Assembly: GCA_025060595.1 (NCBI GenBank) | Contig: JANXBX010000001.1 | Span: 186,001 to 250,000, forward strand | Direction of reading: 5' to 3' | Length of the DNA: 64,000 nt | Origin: Synergistota bacterium | GTDB taxonomy: Bacteria > Synergistota > GBS-1 | Shown here: positions 1 to 8,729 of the stretch, one piece after another | Layout of the letters: every line of letters begins with the position of its first letter | Position numbering within the stretch: position 1 is the first letter of the stretch | Translations under genes and position numbers: made by a program | Notes under the pieces: model-generated | What the model was told of the DNA's origin: nothing | Seen by the model: the letters and a program-made list of their open reading frames with translations, nothing else | Databases searched by the model: none

Positions 1-397
1 ATTCAGCAGTAACATCACAAAGGATATTCAAGAAATCCATAAGTTTATTATAGGCAGACTGAATATCCCCTTCAGTAGGAAGGCTCCTTGACCTACCATT
101 ACCAAACACATAATAGCGCGCACCAAGCTCCGCTGTTCTATAAGCTCCTATCTTTAGATATTCAGTCCAATACTTTAAATCAAAATCTGGAGAAGCTATA
201 CGAACATCAAGAGGAATAGGATTATCAAAAACTTCACAGGTTATGTCAAGGCTTTTAATTTTCTTAAGCGCTGCTTTAAACTCATCCTCACTAAGCTCTA
301 CAATTTCTCTTACCTGAAGCTCTGCACAATCATAGCCCGCTTTCTCTATAGCTTCAAGATCTTTTATTTTGCCAAAGCAAGAGAGCTTCATTTTCAT
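1..397 (-). CDS. Sugar phosphate isomerase/epimerase-like TIM-barrel protein, C-terminus cut by window edge
   Basis: This frame is open from an ATG at 397 to the left edge without a stop, so only about the first 132 residues are seen. The start (MKMKLSCFGKI) follows a strong GGGGGTGA Shine-Dalgarno and lies 14 bases after the stop of the upstream dehydrogenase, so the two are co-transcribed. The N-terminal pattern (short beta strand, DLEAIEKAGYDCAELQ, then a second strand around the CEVFDNP segment) resembles AP-endonuclease-2/xylose-isomerase-like TIM barrels. These act on ketoses, inosose or keto-sugar acids. Sitting last in an operon with a creatininase-family hydrolase and two dehydrogenases, it could be a keto-acid epimerase like IolO of Thermotoga, but the visible part does not decide the substrate. 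Confidence 0.6.
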   Translation of the reverse strand, partial: MKMKLSCFGKIKDLEAIEKAGYDCAELQVREIVELSEDEFKAALKKIKSLDITCEVFDNPIPLDVRIASPDFDLKYWTEYLKIGAYRTAELGARYYVFGNGRSRSLPTEGDIQSAYNKLMDFLNILCDVTAE

Positions 398-411
398 AAC
401 CTTTTCACCCC

Positions 412-1455
412 CTAATTTATCTTAACCAATACTTTAATTTCCTCACCATCAGCTGATAGCTTCCTAAAGGCTTCAGGTACTTCTTCCAAAGAACAAACTG
501 AGGTAATCATACTTTTAACATCAAGCTTCCTCTGAGCTATATAGTTCATTACCTCATACATTTCATTAGTGAACATATAGCTACCATAGATGGTCAGCTT
601 TCTTCCAACTATCTCAACAGGGTTTACCTCAACATTCTTCCTTATTATGCCAACTAATACGATATCACCACCATTTCTGACAAGCTTAAACGAGTCTTTA
701 AGAGCTGATGGTACACCAGCAGCAACTATAACCCTATCAAAACCAACTTTATCAACCAAACCTAATAAACTCTCTACTGGTTCATCTTTAACATTTAAAA
801 CATAATCCGCCCCAAGCTTTTTAGCAACTTCAAGCTTAAAATCAACCACATCAGTTACTACAATCTTACCTGATCCTAAAACTTTTAAAAATTCCAATAT
901 CATTAAACCTATAGGTCCGGCTCCGATAACTGCTACATTCTCGCCCTTTTCGAAATTTCCTTCCTTAGCTGCAGAAAGACATACAGATAATGGTTCTAAC
1001 AAGGCACCTTCCTCAAAACTAACTTCCTCGTGCAAAGGGACAAGAGCAAATTCAGGAACACAAACATACTCAGCAAAAGCACCGTCACACCGCTTCTTCT
1101 CAACACCTAACGTTCTTCCAACGCTTCTTCTATAAGGGCATAAGTTTATCCAACCTCTTTGACAGTAATAACACTTACCACAATAAAGCATAGGGTTAAC
1201 GCTAACTCTTTGACCAACCCTATCTTTTGAGACACCTGGGCCTACTTCAACAATCTCTCCTGAAAACTCATGCCCAAATATAATAGGTGGTATAGCTCTA
1301 TCAGAGCCTATCTTGTACTCTTCTACATCAGAACCACATATTCCAGCAAACTTAACCTTTATACAAACCTCACCCTCCTTAGGAATAGGCTTGGGAACCA
1401 TCTCATAACGCATATCGCCAGGTCCATGAAAGACAACCGCTCTCATGTAATCCAT
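412..1455 (-). CDS. Zinc-dependent MDR alcohol/polyol dehydrogenase (IolM-like candidate)
   Basis: Medium-chain dehydrogenase of about 347 residues that should oxidise a secondary alcohol of a polyol or sugar with NAD(P). Visible features are the catalytic zinc ligands Cys40 and the GHE motif (His62-Glu63), four structural-zinc cysteines at about 92, 95, 98 and 106, and a GAGPIG nucleotide-binding loop near 178-182. The ATG at 1455 (MDYMRAVVF) is preferred to a start 18 bases upstream because GGGGAGGGGAG lies just before it. It is a paralogue of the dehydrogenase at 2524-3555; both share a G(S/T)YM(F/Y)xxEM segment near the C-terminus. Lying directly downstream of a creatininase-family hydrolase, it could be the inosose dehydrogenase of an inositol-like route. 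L-threonine or sorbitol dehydrogenase-like activity is an alternative. Confidence 0.85.
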   Translation of the reverse strand: MDYMRAVVFHGPGDMRYEMVPKPIPKEGEVCIKVKFAGICGSDVEEYKIGSDRAIPPIIFGHEFSGEIVEVGPGVSKDRVGQRVSVNPMLYCGKCYYCQRGWINLCPYRRSVGRTLGVEKKRCDGAFAEYVCVPEFALVPLHEEVSFEEGALLEPLSVCLSAAKEGNFEKGENVAVIGAGPIGLMILEFLKVLGSGKIVVTDVVDFKLEVAKKLGADYVLNVKDEPVESLLGLVDKVGFDRVIVAAGVPSALKDSFKLVRNGGDIVLVGIIRKNVEVNPVEIVGRKLTIYGSYMFTNEMYEVMNYIAQRKLDVKSMITSVCSLEEVPEAFRKLSADGEEIKVLVKIN

Positions 1456-1484
1456 ACAAGCTCCCCTCCCCAAAGTTTATACTT

Positions 1485-1519
1485 AAGGGCGTGACGTTTA
1501 CTAAAATTGTCACGCCCTT
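1485..1519 (-). other. Intercistronic stem-loop between hydrolase and dehydrogenase genes
   Basis: An 11-bp perfect inverted repeat (AAGGGCGTGAC with its complement, loop of 13 bases) sits between two co-directional genes. The minus strand beyond it is not a run of T, so it does not look like a simple intrinsic terminator. An mRNA-stabilising or processing hairpin is more likely. Confidence 0.6.
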
Positions 1520-1530
1520 GAACAAGCACA

Positions 1531-2496
1531 TTATGGTGGCCATGCAATTACATAAATATGCTTACCACCTTTTGTAGGACCTTTAAGCACAGCTTCTATG
1601 AGCTCAGGATCTCTCTGAGTGATCAGTTTAGCATCCGGCAACTTCCCAGGTGGGAATATAGATAAGATATCATTGTGAAGCTTAAGTAGATAATCGCAAG
1701 CTCTTTCTATACAGGCTCTTGCCTTTTCTGCCTTCGCCTTAGTAGCTTTACCAAGTACTCCCTCAGGAGCGGTGATACATTCAATACCTACATTACCTAC
1801 TTGACAGTGTCCAGGTATCGGATAACCGTATATATCTCCACCCCTATCCACATGACCAGGAGGCAGATAACCCTTTATAGTTGTATCCTCCGCATGCTCC
1901 ATATCACAGAACTCCGGGAAAAGAGCTAAAGAAATAGATGTTTCAGCCTCATCCGCATGCTGAAATGGCGTCTCAAATGGACCACCGTGCTCCTTATCCA
2001 TAAGAGTCTGTCCCATAACGCGCGGCAGATCCACGAAGAGTATTAAAGCTGGAACTTGATACTTTTTAGCCCATTCCTGAATAGCTGAAGGAATAATATA
2101 TTCCTGCCCATGCATACTTATGAATATCTGTTTTCTAAATCCGGTATTCCAGTAACCCGTTATTATAGCTCTTATCATAGCAGCGAAAACATCATCAGGA
2201 AGAGGAACTGTACCCGGTTGACCAATGTGATGGAATGGATGCGAACCATACCATATCGGAGAAGCTATAGTACAGCCAGCCTTAGCCGCAACCATTTCAG
2301 CTATCCTCGTCACAATAAAGGTATCTTCACCCATTGGACCTGCGCTCCCATGATTCTCTGTTGAACCCACGGGAACTAAAAGAATATCATTAACCTTTAG
2401 CCTCTCTTCAACATCTCTCCTAGTCATCGTGTGATAGTACATCTTATTAGGTTTTTCAATACAACCTTCGTTTGGAAATTTCCACTCTCCCATCAT
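1531..2496 (-). CDS. Creatininase-family amidohydrolase, IolN-like (3-dehydro-scyllo-inosose hydrolase candidate)
   Basis: Protein of 321 residues of the creatininase superfamily. The metal-site pattern is visible: GSTENHG (Glu47, His49), Asp58, SMHGQE (His129) and HADEAETS (His180, Glu185). The family opens cyclic amides or, in Thermotoga IolN, a cyclic diketo-inositol ring. The long C-terminal extension after the ETS motif and the placement between two MDR dehydrogenases and an epimerase fit the IolN-type branch better than true creatininase, but the assignment comes from context and memory of the family. An AAGGAGGG ribosome-binding site precedes tandem ATG codons at 2496 and 2493; either can be the start. 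Confidence 0.75.
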   Translation of the reverse strand: MMGEWKFPNEGCIEKPNKMYYHTMTRRDVEERLKVNDILLVPVGSTENHGSAGPMGEDTFIVTRIAEMVAAKAGCTIASPIWYGSHPFHHIGQPGTVPLPDDVFAAMIRAIITGYWNTGFRKQIFISMHGQEYIIPSAIQEWAKKYQVPALILFVDLPRVMGQTLMDKEHGGPFETPFQHADEAETSISLALFPEFCDMEHAEDTTIKGYLPPGHVDRGGDIYGYPIPGHCQVGNVGIECITAPEGVLGKATKAKAEKARACIERACDYLLKLHNDILSIFPPGKLPDAKLITQRDPELIEAVLKGPTKGGKHIYVIAWPP

Positions 2497-2523
2497 CTAC
2501 CCTCCTTACTTTCAAGGATCTTT

Positions 2524-3555
2524 TTAAGGATATAGAATAACCTTTATATCCTTAGACTTTCCTGATGCTAACTCCTCAAAGATCCTCGGACCCTCACTTA
2601 ATGGATACACACCTGTAATAATCTTCTCTACATCCATCTTGCCGCTTTTAAGTATCTCAAGGCCTTCAATCATCTCTGTTATATACATATAGGTCCCTTT
2701 GAAACACAGTTCCCTTGCAACAGCCATCTTGTAATCGATATCTACTGTAGTTGCACCAAGACCTATCCATATGACAGTCCCTCCATTACGAACCATCTGA
2801 GCGCTATCCTTAACAGTTTCAGCAAAACCAACAGCATCAAAAACCACATCAGCTCCTGCATCATTAGTCATCTTTCTCACAACCTCAGATGCCTTCTCCC
2901 TATTTGGATTTATAATCACATCTGCCCCACACTCTTTAGCCATCTGGAGTCTATTATCTAATACCTCCATCGCAAATACCCTCTTAGCTCCATAGTACTT
3001 CGCAGACATGACTGTCAAAAGACCTATAGGTCCAGCACCATAAACCGCTACCTCCTTACCCTCTAAGCTACCTACATGCTTTACAGCACGAAGAACATTA
3101 GCTAAAGGCTCTATCAAAGCAGCTGCATTGAAGGAAACGTTATCGGGTAGCTTTATAACCTTATTAGCTGGAGCAACTACATATTCCGCCATAGCCCCAT
3201 TGTAAGAACCCGCCTTCATCGTAGTACCTATTATCCTACGGTTTTCACAAATGTTAATAAATCCAGCTTTACAGTTAGGACAATCACCACAATACAAATT
3301 GGTCTCAACTATTACACGATCCCCAACATTGATTCCCTTTACCCCTTCGCCTAACTTAGCTATCTCACCTGAGAACTCATGTCCCATAATAAGAGGGGGT
3401 ACTCTAAAGGGAGATTTCCCTCTATAACCGTTTAAGTCTGAACCACATATGGAAACAGCTTTTACCTTAATTAGAACCTCTCCTTGCTTAGGTTCAGGGG
3501 TTTCCACATCTACATACCTTATATCCCCTGCACCGTAAAAAACTAAAGCTTTCAT
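2524..3555 (-). CDS. Zinc-dependent MDR polyol/sugar dehydrogenase
   Basis: Dehydrogenase of 343 residues. Catalytic zinc ligands are Cys37 (ICGSD), His59 and Glu60 (GHEFSGE). The structural zinc lobe has cysteines at 89, 92, 95 and 103, and the Rossmann loop GAGPIG is at about 173-178. The family oxidises polyols such as galactitol phosphate, sorbitol, threonine or inosose. It is first of the two paralogous dehydrogenases in this operon and is separated from the upstream TRAP binding-protein gene by a strong hairpin. With the creatininase-like hydrolase next to it, the two dehydrogenases may carry out successive oxidations of one ring or chain. The exact substrate cannot be read from the sequence. 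Confidence 0.85.
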   Translation of the reverse strand: MKALVFYGAGDIRYVDVETPEPKQGEVLIKVKAVSICGSDLNGYRGKSPFRVPPLIMGHEFSGEIAKLGEGVKGINVGDRVIVETNLYCGDCPNCKAGFINICENRRIIGTTMKAGSYNGAMAEYVVAPANKVIKLPDNVSFNAAALIEPLANVLRAVKHVGSLEGKEVAVYGAGPIGLLTVMSAKYYGAKRVFAMEVLDNRLQMAKECGADVIINPNREKASEVVRKMTNDAGADVVFDAVGFAETVKDSAQMVRNGGTVIWIGLGATTVDIDYKMAVARELCFKGTYMYITEMIEGLEILKSGKMDVEKIITGVYPLSEGPRIFEELASGKSKDIKVILYP

Positions 3556-3580
3556 ATTTCTGCCCCCCTTTATTTATTTT

Positions 3581-3615
3581 GTTGGCTCCCCCACCAGGTG
3601 GTGGGGGGAGCCAAC
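3581..3615 (-). other. Strong stem-loop downstream of TRAP binding-protein gene
   Basis: A GC-rich inverted repeat of about 15 bp (GTTGGCTCCCCCACC and its near-perfect complement) with a short loop lies 13 bases after the dctP stop. The bases beyond it on the minus strand are A-rich, not T-rich, so complete termination is unlikely. It probably protects the upstream dctP message or partly limits read-through to the enzyme genes. Confidence 0.7.
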
Positions 3616-3627
3616 CTGATCGAACTC

Positions 3628-4644
3628 TTATTTCTTTACCTGAGTTATAGCAAGTAAGAGATCATCGACGATTTCACTACCTACAGCACTTCTTACCATA
3701 TCAGCAACGCCCTTTGCTGCTTCTTTCATTCTCTGCCTCATTTCCGGTGTAACCTCTATAATTTCCATACCTTTCTTCTGAAGCTCAACCAACATAGCGC
3801 TAGTTTGAGTTTTAGATTCCTTAAACAGATATTCGCTAACCTCGTTAGTTACATCAGTTACTGTCTTCTGATAGTCAGCAGGCATACCATCATATAGCTT
3901 CTTGTTCATTATGTAGGTAAACACAAAACATATATGATGTGTATTAACCACATATTTCTGAACCTCGTAGAACTTAGCAGACCAAATTATCTCGTATGGG
4001 TTCTCCTGAGCATCTACTATACCCTGCTGCAAGGCTACGTAAAGTTCAGCAAAGCTAAGAGGCGTAGGATTAGCTCCCAAAGCTCTCCAGAAAGCTAAAT
4101 GATATTTGTTTTCCATAGTCCTTATCTTCAAACCCTTAAGATCATCTATACTCTTTACCGGTTTCTTCGTAGTGAGCTCGCGGAAGTAAATAGGTGTAAA
4201 CATAAGAAGCTTAAAGCCAGCCTTTTCGTAATCTGGAATAAGCTTACCTTTAAACGGATCTAATGCCTTTTTTGCAACATCCAAATCATCAAAAAGCATA
4301 GCTATATCAAACACAGCAAGCTTAGGAACAAAACCAACCATGGGAGCGGTAGTTAAAGAAACCATAGCTATATTTCCAGCCTGACAACTTTCAACGGTTT
4401 CTCTATCTCCTCCAAGCTTAGAGTCAAGATATAGCTCAACCTTTATTTTTCCATTAGATTTCTTCTCAAGTAACTCCTTAAAAAGCTTAGCAGCTAATAC
4501 CCTTGGAGTATCTTGAGCGCTAGGATAGGCCCCTGCTAACTGCAAAGTGTACTGTTGGGCATACGCTGGAACATCGCCCACTACCAAGCCCATAAGCCCT
4601 ATCACTAAACTAACCACCACTACACCCGCTAGAAGCTTTTTCAT
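3628..4644 (-). CDS. TRAP transporter solute-binding protein, DctP family
   Basis: Periplasmic binding protein of 338 residues for a tripartite ATP-independent transporter. The signal peptide comprises a lysine pair, a long hydrophobic stretch and a likely cleavage site after AYA near residue 30. The DctP fold is recognised by the GQxGDRETVE-like segment (LGGDRETVESCQAGNIAM), the conserved arginine region GLKIRTMENK, and the FAELYVALQQGIVDAQENP stretch. The ATG at 4644 is preferred to a GTG one codon earlier because of its spacing to GGAGGGGAG. It lies immediately downstream of dctQ and dctM and should deliver an organic or sugar acid to them. The ligand is unknown; neighbouring genes suggest a sugar acid, polyol or keto acid. 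Confidence 0.93.
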   Translation of the reverse strand: MKKLLAGVVVVSLVIGLMGLVVGDVPAYAQQYTLQLAGAYPSAQDTPRVLAAKLFKELLEKKSNGKIKVELYLDSKLGGDRETVESCQAGNIAMVSLTTAPMVGFVPKLAVFDIAMLFDDLDVAKKALDPFKGKLIPDYEKAGFKLLMFTPIYFRELTTKKPVKSIDDLKGLKIRTMENKYHLAFWRALGANPTPLSFAELYVALQQGIVDAQENPYEIIWSAKFYEVQKYVVNTHHICFVFTYIMNKKLYDGMPADYQKTVTDVTNEVSEYLFKESKTQTSAMLVELQKKGMEIIEVTPEMRQRMKEAAKGVADMVRSAVGSEIVDDLLLAITQVKK

Positions 4645-4714
4645 CACTGCTCCCCTCCTCTAAGAGAGATTTTTAAATCTCAGAAAAAGACCGCTAAGTT
4701 AAAACCTTATCTCA

Positions 4715-6016
4715 TCACCCCCTTCTAACTAAAATCAAGCTAATATCTGGTATATAAGTCACTAGAAAGAGCGCAACTATAAAAGCCAAGATAAATGGTA
4801 TAGCCTGCTTTCCGACATCCATAACAGGTCTCTCTACAAGCGGACAGGCAACGAAGAGATTAACACCAAAAGGTGGTGTTGCCATACCTACAGCTAAATT
4901 TATAGACATTACTATTCCCAAATGCACGGGATCTATACCTAAAGCTACAGCTGCTGGCAAAAGCATCGGTGCTAATATGGCTATAACTGGTCCTATATCC
5001 ATAAACATACCTATGATAAGGAAAAGAACATTTAAACCCAATAAGAAAAGAGCTGCATTGCCACCGAAGTTAGTCACTATAAAATCCCTAACGACCTGTG
5101 GAACTTGAAGTAGCGCTAAAACACGTCCAAAAACTATAGCTAAGGATAGAAGCATAACTATTGGAGTGTAAGCCCTAACAGAGTTAATCAGTATTCTTGG
5201 AAGATCCTTAAGGCTTAAAGTCTTGTATATAAAAAGACAAGCTAAAAAGGAGTAAAAGACCGAAATAACAGCCGCTTCCGTAGGAGTAACAACACCTGTA
5301 TATATCCCTCCTAAGACAATCACTGGACTTAAGAGAGCCCAAAAACTCTCTCTAAAAACTCTAAAGAAACCTCTAGATCTTAACTCGTTATATTTAGTTT
5401 GGATTCTTACCCTATCCTCACCTTTAGTCACAGCATATATATAAGCATAGGCCATCAAGCATAAACCTATCGTTATCCCAGGGAAAATACCTGCTATAAA
5501 CAAATCCCCTATAGATGTTCCGGTTACAACACCATATGTCACAAAGGGAATGCTCGGAGGAATTATTACGCCTAAACCACCAGCAGTCGCTATCATTCCA
5601 GCAACAAAGGTCTTATCATACCCTAGGGAAATTAAAAAAGGTATAGCCATACTCCCCACGGCTGCAGTTGTAGCCACACCTGATCCCGAAATAGCCCCAT
5701 AAAACATAGCTGTAGCTATAGTAGCCATAAGCATCCCAGCTCTAACCTTCCCTAAGAAGAACACAAAGAAGTCGAAGAGCTTTTCAGATATCTTACCTCT
5801 CGTCATTATATCTCCAGCTAGTATGAAAAGCGGGATAGCAAGTATAGGGGTATTATCAAGAGCATTTACCATATTTCTAATCACAAAGTTTATATTCCCA
5901 GCAACGAAACGAGGATTTAATAAACCAGGAATTATCGTAGCCAAACCGAGCGAAACCAATAAAGGAACGCCCAATAGCAAACAAACAAGCATTACGATAA
6001 AAGCTATAGTTCCCAT
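4715..6016 (-). CDS. TRAP transporter large permease, DctM family
   Basis: Integral membrane protein of 433 residues with about 12-13 hydrophobic segments. It is the transport subunit that couples solute import to a sodium or proton gradient. DctM marks include the GSGVATTAAVGSMAIPFL-like glycine/serine-rich segment near 105-125, the IPPSIPFVTYGVVTG loop, and the C-terminal SINLAVGMATPPFGVN stretch. It is 13 bases downstream of dctQ and upstream of dctP, forming a complete QMP set within the operon. Confidence 0.94.
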   Translation of the reverse strand: MGTIAFIVMLVCLLLGVPLLVSLGLATIIPGLLNPRFVAGNINFVIRNMVNALDNTPILAIPLFILAGDIMTRGKISEKLFDFFVFFLGKVRAGMLMATIATAMFYGAISGSGVATTAAVGSMAIPFLISLGYDKTFVAGMIATAGGLGVIIPPSIPFVTYGVVTGTSIGDLFIAGIFPGITIGLCLMAYAYIYAVTKGEDRVRIQTKYNELRSRGFFRVFRESFWALLSPVIVLGGIYTGVVTPTEAAVISVFYSFLACLFIYKTLSLKDLPRILINSVRAYTPIVMLLSLAIVFGRVLALLQVPQVVRDFIVTNFGGNAALFLLGLNVLFLIIGMFMDIGPVIAILAPMLLPAAVALGIDPVHLGIVMSINLAVGMATPPFGVNLFVACPLVERPVMDVGKQAIPFILAFIVALFLVTYIPDISLILVRRG

Positions 6017-6029
6017 GTTATTTCCTCCT

Positions 6030-6527
6030 TCACTTTTCTGCCTTTAAGGTACTCAAACCTTGCTTCCTAAACATTTCTATTATGCTTTGAATAGACCTAA
6101 CAGTTGCAAGAAAGAATCCCACATTAGCTGAAAAATAAACCAAATACATAGGAATCTCCATAGCAGGGCTTGTTTGCCCACTATCCTTTATCATCTTAAC
6201 TACAGGGATGGAGTTCACAAATAGATAAACAAAGAAAATCAAAACGAAAAACTCCACACCTATCTTTAAAAATCTCTTAATATTTAAAGGTAATACTTCA
6301 ACCAAAGAATCAACCCTTAATATCGTTTTTTTCCTTATGCTATAACCTATACTTAAAAGAGAAGACCATACAAATAGATACCGGCAAACCTCTTCAGCCC
6401 AGGAGAGCGACGATCCAACCACATAACGCATAAAAACTTGAAGCATCATCACACAAGCAATCAAAACGAGAAAGATGCTTAAAATTAGCTCCTCTAAATG
6501 CTGATCTATCCATCTTACAACAGCCAC
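6030..6527 (-). CDS. TRAP transporter small permease, DctQ family
   Basis: Membrane protein of 165 residues with four hydrophobic segments and the DctQ signature region LSWAEEVCRYLFVW near residues 40-55. It forms the membrane complex with the DctM subunit encoded just downstream. It starts at a GTG preceded by AAAGGAGGGATAG; that site lies just beyond a terminator-like hairpin, so expression of the transporter may be partly uncoupled from the upstream enzymes. Confidence 0.9.
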   Translation of the reverse strand: MAVVRWIDQHLEELILSIFLVLIACVMMLQVFMRYVVGSSLSWAEEVCRYLFVWSSLLSIGYSIRKKTILRVDSLVEVLPLNIKRFLKIGVEFFVLIFFVYLFVNSIPVVKMIKDSGQTSPAMEIPMYLVYFSANVGFFLATVRSIQSIIEMFRKQGLSTLKAEK

Positions 6528-6543
6528 CCTCTATCCCTCCTTT

Positions 6544-6584
6544 AAAAATAAAAGGCGGTAGCGAAAACTCTAACTACCGCCTTT
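6544..6584 (-). terminator. Terminator-like hairpin inside the operon, between cupin gene and dctQ
   Basis: Perfect 11-bp stem (6551-6561 with 6574-6584, AAAGGCGGTAG and complement), followed on the minus strand by TATTTTTAAA. This has the shape of an intrinsic terminator. Since the dctQ ribosome-binding site follows at once and no obvious new promoter is seen, it may act as a partial terminator or attenuator. Confidence 0.6.
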
Positions 6585-6592
6585 AAATGTCT

Positions 6593-6967
6593 TTATGTTT
6601 TTCCCTCCTCTTTTCTGTGACTCTTAAGCTGAGGAGAATATATCCATATAAACTTGAGGGGCTCGTCTCCCGTGTTAACGATAGAGTGATACTCTCCTGG
6701 AGGATTATAAATACACACTCCCGGTTCTAAAGGTATCTCCTCATCCTTGGTTATAAACTTTCCTCTACCCTGTAAAAAAATCATAACCTCTTCCTCATTG
6801 TCATGCTTATGCTCTGGAACCCTACTTCCCACATAAGTCTCGTTTATACCTACAGCTAAATTTTTAGCCCCTACAGTTTTTTCTGAAACCAATATCCACG
6901 ACTTTCTTGGAGGCTCTCTATATTCTCCCTCTACCTCACTTATGCGAATAACTTTTACTCTCGACAT
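6593..6967 (-). CDS. Single-domain cupin protein
   Basis: Small 124-residue cupin. The first cupin motif is visible as EHKHDNEEEVMIFLQGRG (GxHxHxxxE-like, with H-K-H-D and E) and the second as PGVCIYNPPGEYHSIVNTGD, ending with a histidine. Such proteins bind a metal and act as sugar-acid isomerases, dioxygenases or ligand sensors. It lies 16 bases downstream of the aldehyde oxidoreductase and upstream of the TRAP genes, so a role with the same substrate is likely. A non-enzymatic binding role cannot be excluded. Confidence 0.85.
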   Translation of the reverse strand: MSRVKVIRISEVEGEYREPPRKSWILVSEKTVGAKNLAVGINETYVGSRVPEHKHDNEEEVMIFLQGRGKFITKDEEIPLEPGVCIYNPPGEYHSIVNTGDEPLKFIWIYSPQLKSHRKEEGKT

Positions 6968-6982
6968 ACCCCTACCCCCCTA

Positions 6983-8713
6983 TTAGAAGATATTTGGATC
7001 CATTTCAATATCCCATATACTCTCTAATTCCTCCTGAGGAATATCGAATACCGAGTTATGCGGAGGCAACGGTTCCTCCCTCATAAACTCTGGAATTCTC
7101 TTAAACCTCTCCGACACTCCAGCAAGCTCATTAAACTTTCTCTCAATATTTAAAACTTCAACCCCTATATGTTTTGCATCCTTAAAACTTAAATCCCAAC
7201 CATACCTCGCTCTAAATAGTCCACCTAATAAATCCGGATTTTTAATAAAAGCGGGTCTTATAAACAAACACACTCCCATCGAATCTATCAATGCTGCCCT
7301 TATCTGAAGCTGCCTCGATATGCGAACCTGCCCTTCTTTAGAAAGCGGATCATGATACCTCACGGTTTCAAAGGCATTACCAGCTGTATGATCTGCACCC
7401 ATTGTAGACGTAGCATACAATACTCCATTTCCTTTCAACCCTCTTGGATCATAAGCGGGCATAGCCTGCCCTTTGACTACCGGAACCCTTCTTACACCAA
7501 AAGCCTGGCCTGTGAAAGCCGCACCATTACCTATAACTCTACCTAAAACCGTTCCTTCTCCTATCTGTCTTATCAAATCTTTTGCTCCCTTCGCATCTCC
7601 AAACTTTATAACCCCAGCTTCCATAGCTACACCTATAGCCGCGCCAATCTCTATTGTGTCAACACCAACCTCATTGCATAGATGATTCAACTCAGCTACC
7701 GCATCCACATCTCCTATACCACAGTTAGGTCCCAATAAAACAACACTTTCATATTGAAGAGTCGCCACTATCTTTTTACCAGCTTTGTCTGGGAAAATAT
7801 GACTACACATTATAGTACAACTTGGTACACACTGAGTCCCGCTTTTACCACAACCTCCTCTACTTCTTATAAGCTCAGCCACCGCCGGACCTGTAAAGTT
7901 ATCAGCAAACTCAAACTGCCCCACGCTAAAGTTCCTCGTTGGGAGAAACCCTAATTTATTAACCATCTCTAAGATATCGAGGGTTCCATATTTCCTCCTA
8001 TTCTGGCTCTTAGGATCCTCCTTAAGAATCTTTGCAACCTCCTTGACAATATCGCTTAGCAATTTGGGGTCATGATAATCAGGTTCAACCGTTTCAGAAT
8101 CATCTACAACTATCGCTTTTATTCCCTTCGATCCCATCACAGCCCCCAAGCCGCCTCTTGCAGCATACCTTACTTGCTCTAACCTATCATCAGTGAGAGC
8201 TATACCAGCACCGTAAAGCTTCATCTCCCCAGCAGGACCTATACATATAAGTCCTTTTCTATCTCCAAACTCCTTCCTTAATAGGTCAAAAGTCTCACTA
8301 ACAACTTTTCCCTTAAGATAGGGGGCATCAATAAGCCTCGCTTCACGAGCGCTAACATATAAGACCCTAGTCTGCTCTCTATCTGGAATATCTTCTAATA
8401 TTATTGCCTTTACACCTATCCGTGCCAGCTTTTTACCAGCACTACCACCAGAATTGCATTCCTTTACGCCACCAGTAAGCGGACTTTTACCACCAATAGA
8501 AACTCTTCCACTTGTGCTTAAATTAGTATCAGCAAAATATCCAGAAGAAATTATTAGCTTGTTATATCTACCCAAAGGCTCACAGGTTGGTGGAACCTCA
8601 TCTAATAAAACCTTAGCTATATAATATCTACCAGCATATTTACGTTCCTCCGATGTTGCGATCGACTCCTTAATTTCACCAGTTTTTGTGTTAACTCTAA
8701 TTATCCTTCTCAT
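6983..8713 (-). CDS. Tungsten/molybdenum-dependent aldehyde:ferredoxin oxidoreductase family protein
   Basis: Enzyme of 576 residues that oxidises an aldehyde to the acid with ferredoxin as acceptor, using a bis-pterin tungsten or molybdenum centre and one 4Fe-4S cluster. Family marks are the N-terminal AOR segment (LIISSGYFADT, SGRVSIGGKSPLTGG), the ARGGLGAVMGSKGIKAI stretch near residue 185, a cysteine group C-x3-C-x3-C (CVPSCTIMC, near 295-303), and a distant fourth cysteine in SMGVCLF. The mid-protein ATSTMGADHTAGN motif is also typical. A MoaD/ThiS-like sulfur carrier at the head of the same operon fits pterin-cofactor assembly. The aldehyde substrate is unknown but may be produced by the neighbouring aldolase or dehydrogenases. 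Confidence 0.93.
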   Translation of the reverse strand: MRRIIRVNTKTGEIKESIATSEERKYAGRYYIAKVLLDEVPPTCEPLGRYNKLIISSGYFADTNLSTSGRVSIGGKSPLTGGVKECNSGGSAGKKLARIGVKAIILEDIPDREQTRVLYVSAREARLIDAPYLKGKVVSETFDLLRKEFGDRKGLICIGPAGEMKLYGAGIALTDDRLEQVRYAARGGLGAVMGSKGIKAIVVDDSETVEPDYHDPKLLSDIVKEVAKILKEDPKSQNRRKYGTLDILEMVNKLGFLPTRNFSVGQFEFADNFTGPAVAELIRSRGGCGKSGTQCVPSCTIMCSHIFPDKAGKKIVATLQYESVVLLGPNCGIGDVDAVAELNHLCNEVGVDTIEIGAAIGVAMEAGVIKFGDAKGAKDLIRQIGEGTVLGRVIGNGAAFTGQAFGVRRVPVVKGQAMPAYDPRGLKGNGVLYATSTMGADHTAGNAFETVRYHDPLSKEGQVRISRQLQIRAALIDSMGVCLFIRPAFIKNPDLLGGLFRARYGWDLSFKDAKHIGVEVLNIERKFNELAGVSERFKRIPEFMREEPLPPHNSVFDIPQEELESIWDIEMDPNIF

Positions 8714-8729
8714 TAACTTTATACCCCCC

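Noticed and set aside
4666-4681. Small AT-rich inverted repeat between dctM and dctP
   Set aside because: The GAGATTT/AAATCTC pair leaves a two-base loop and is too weak to call a terminator.
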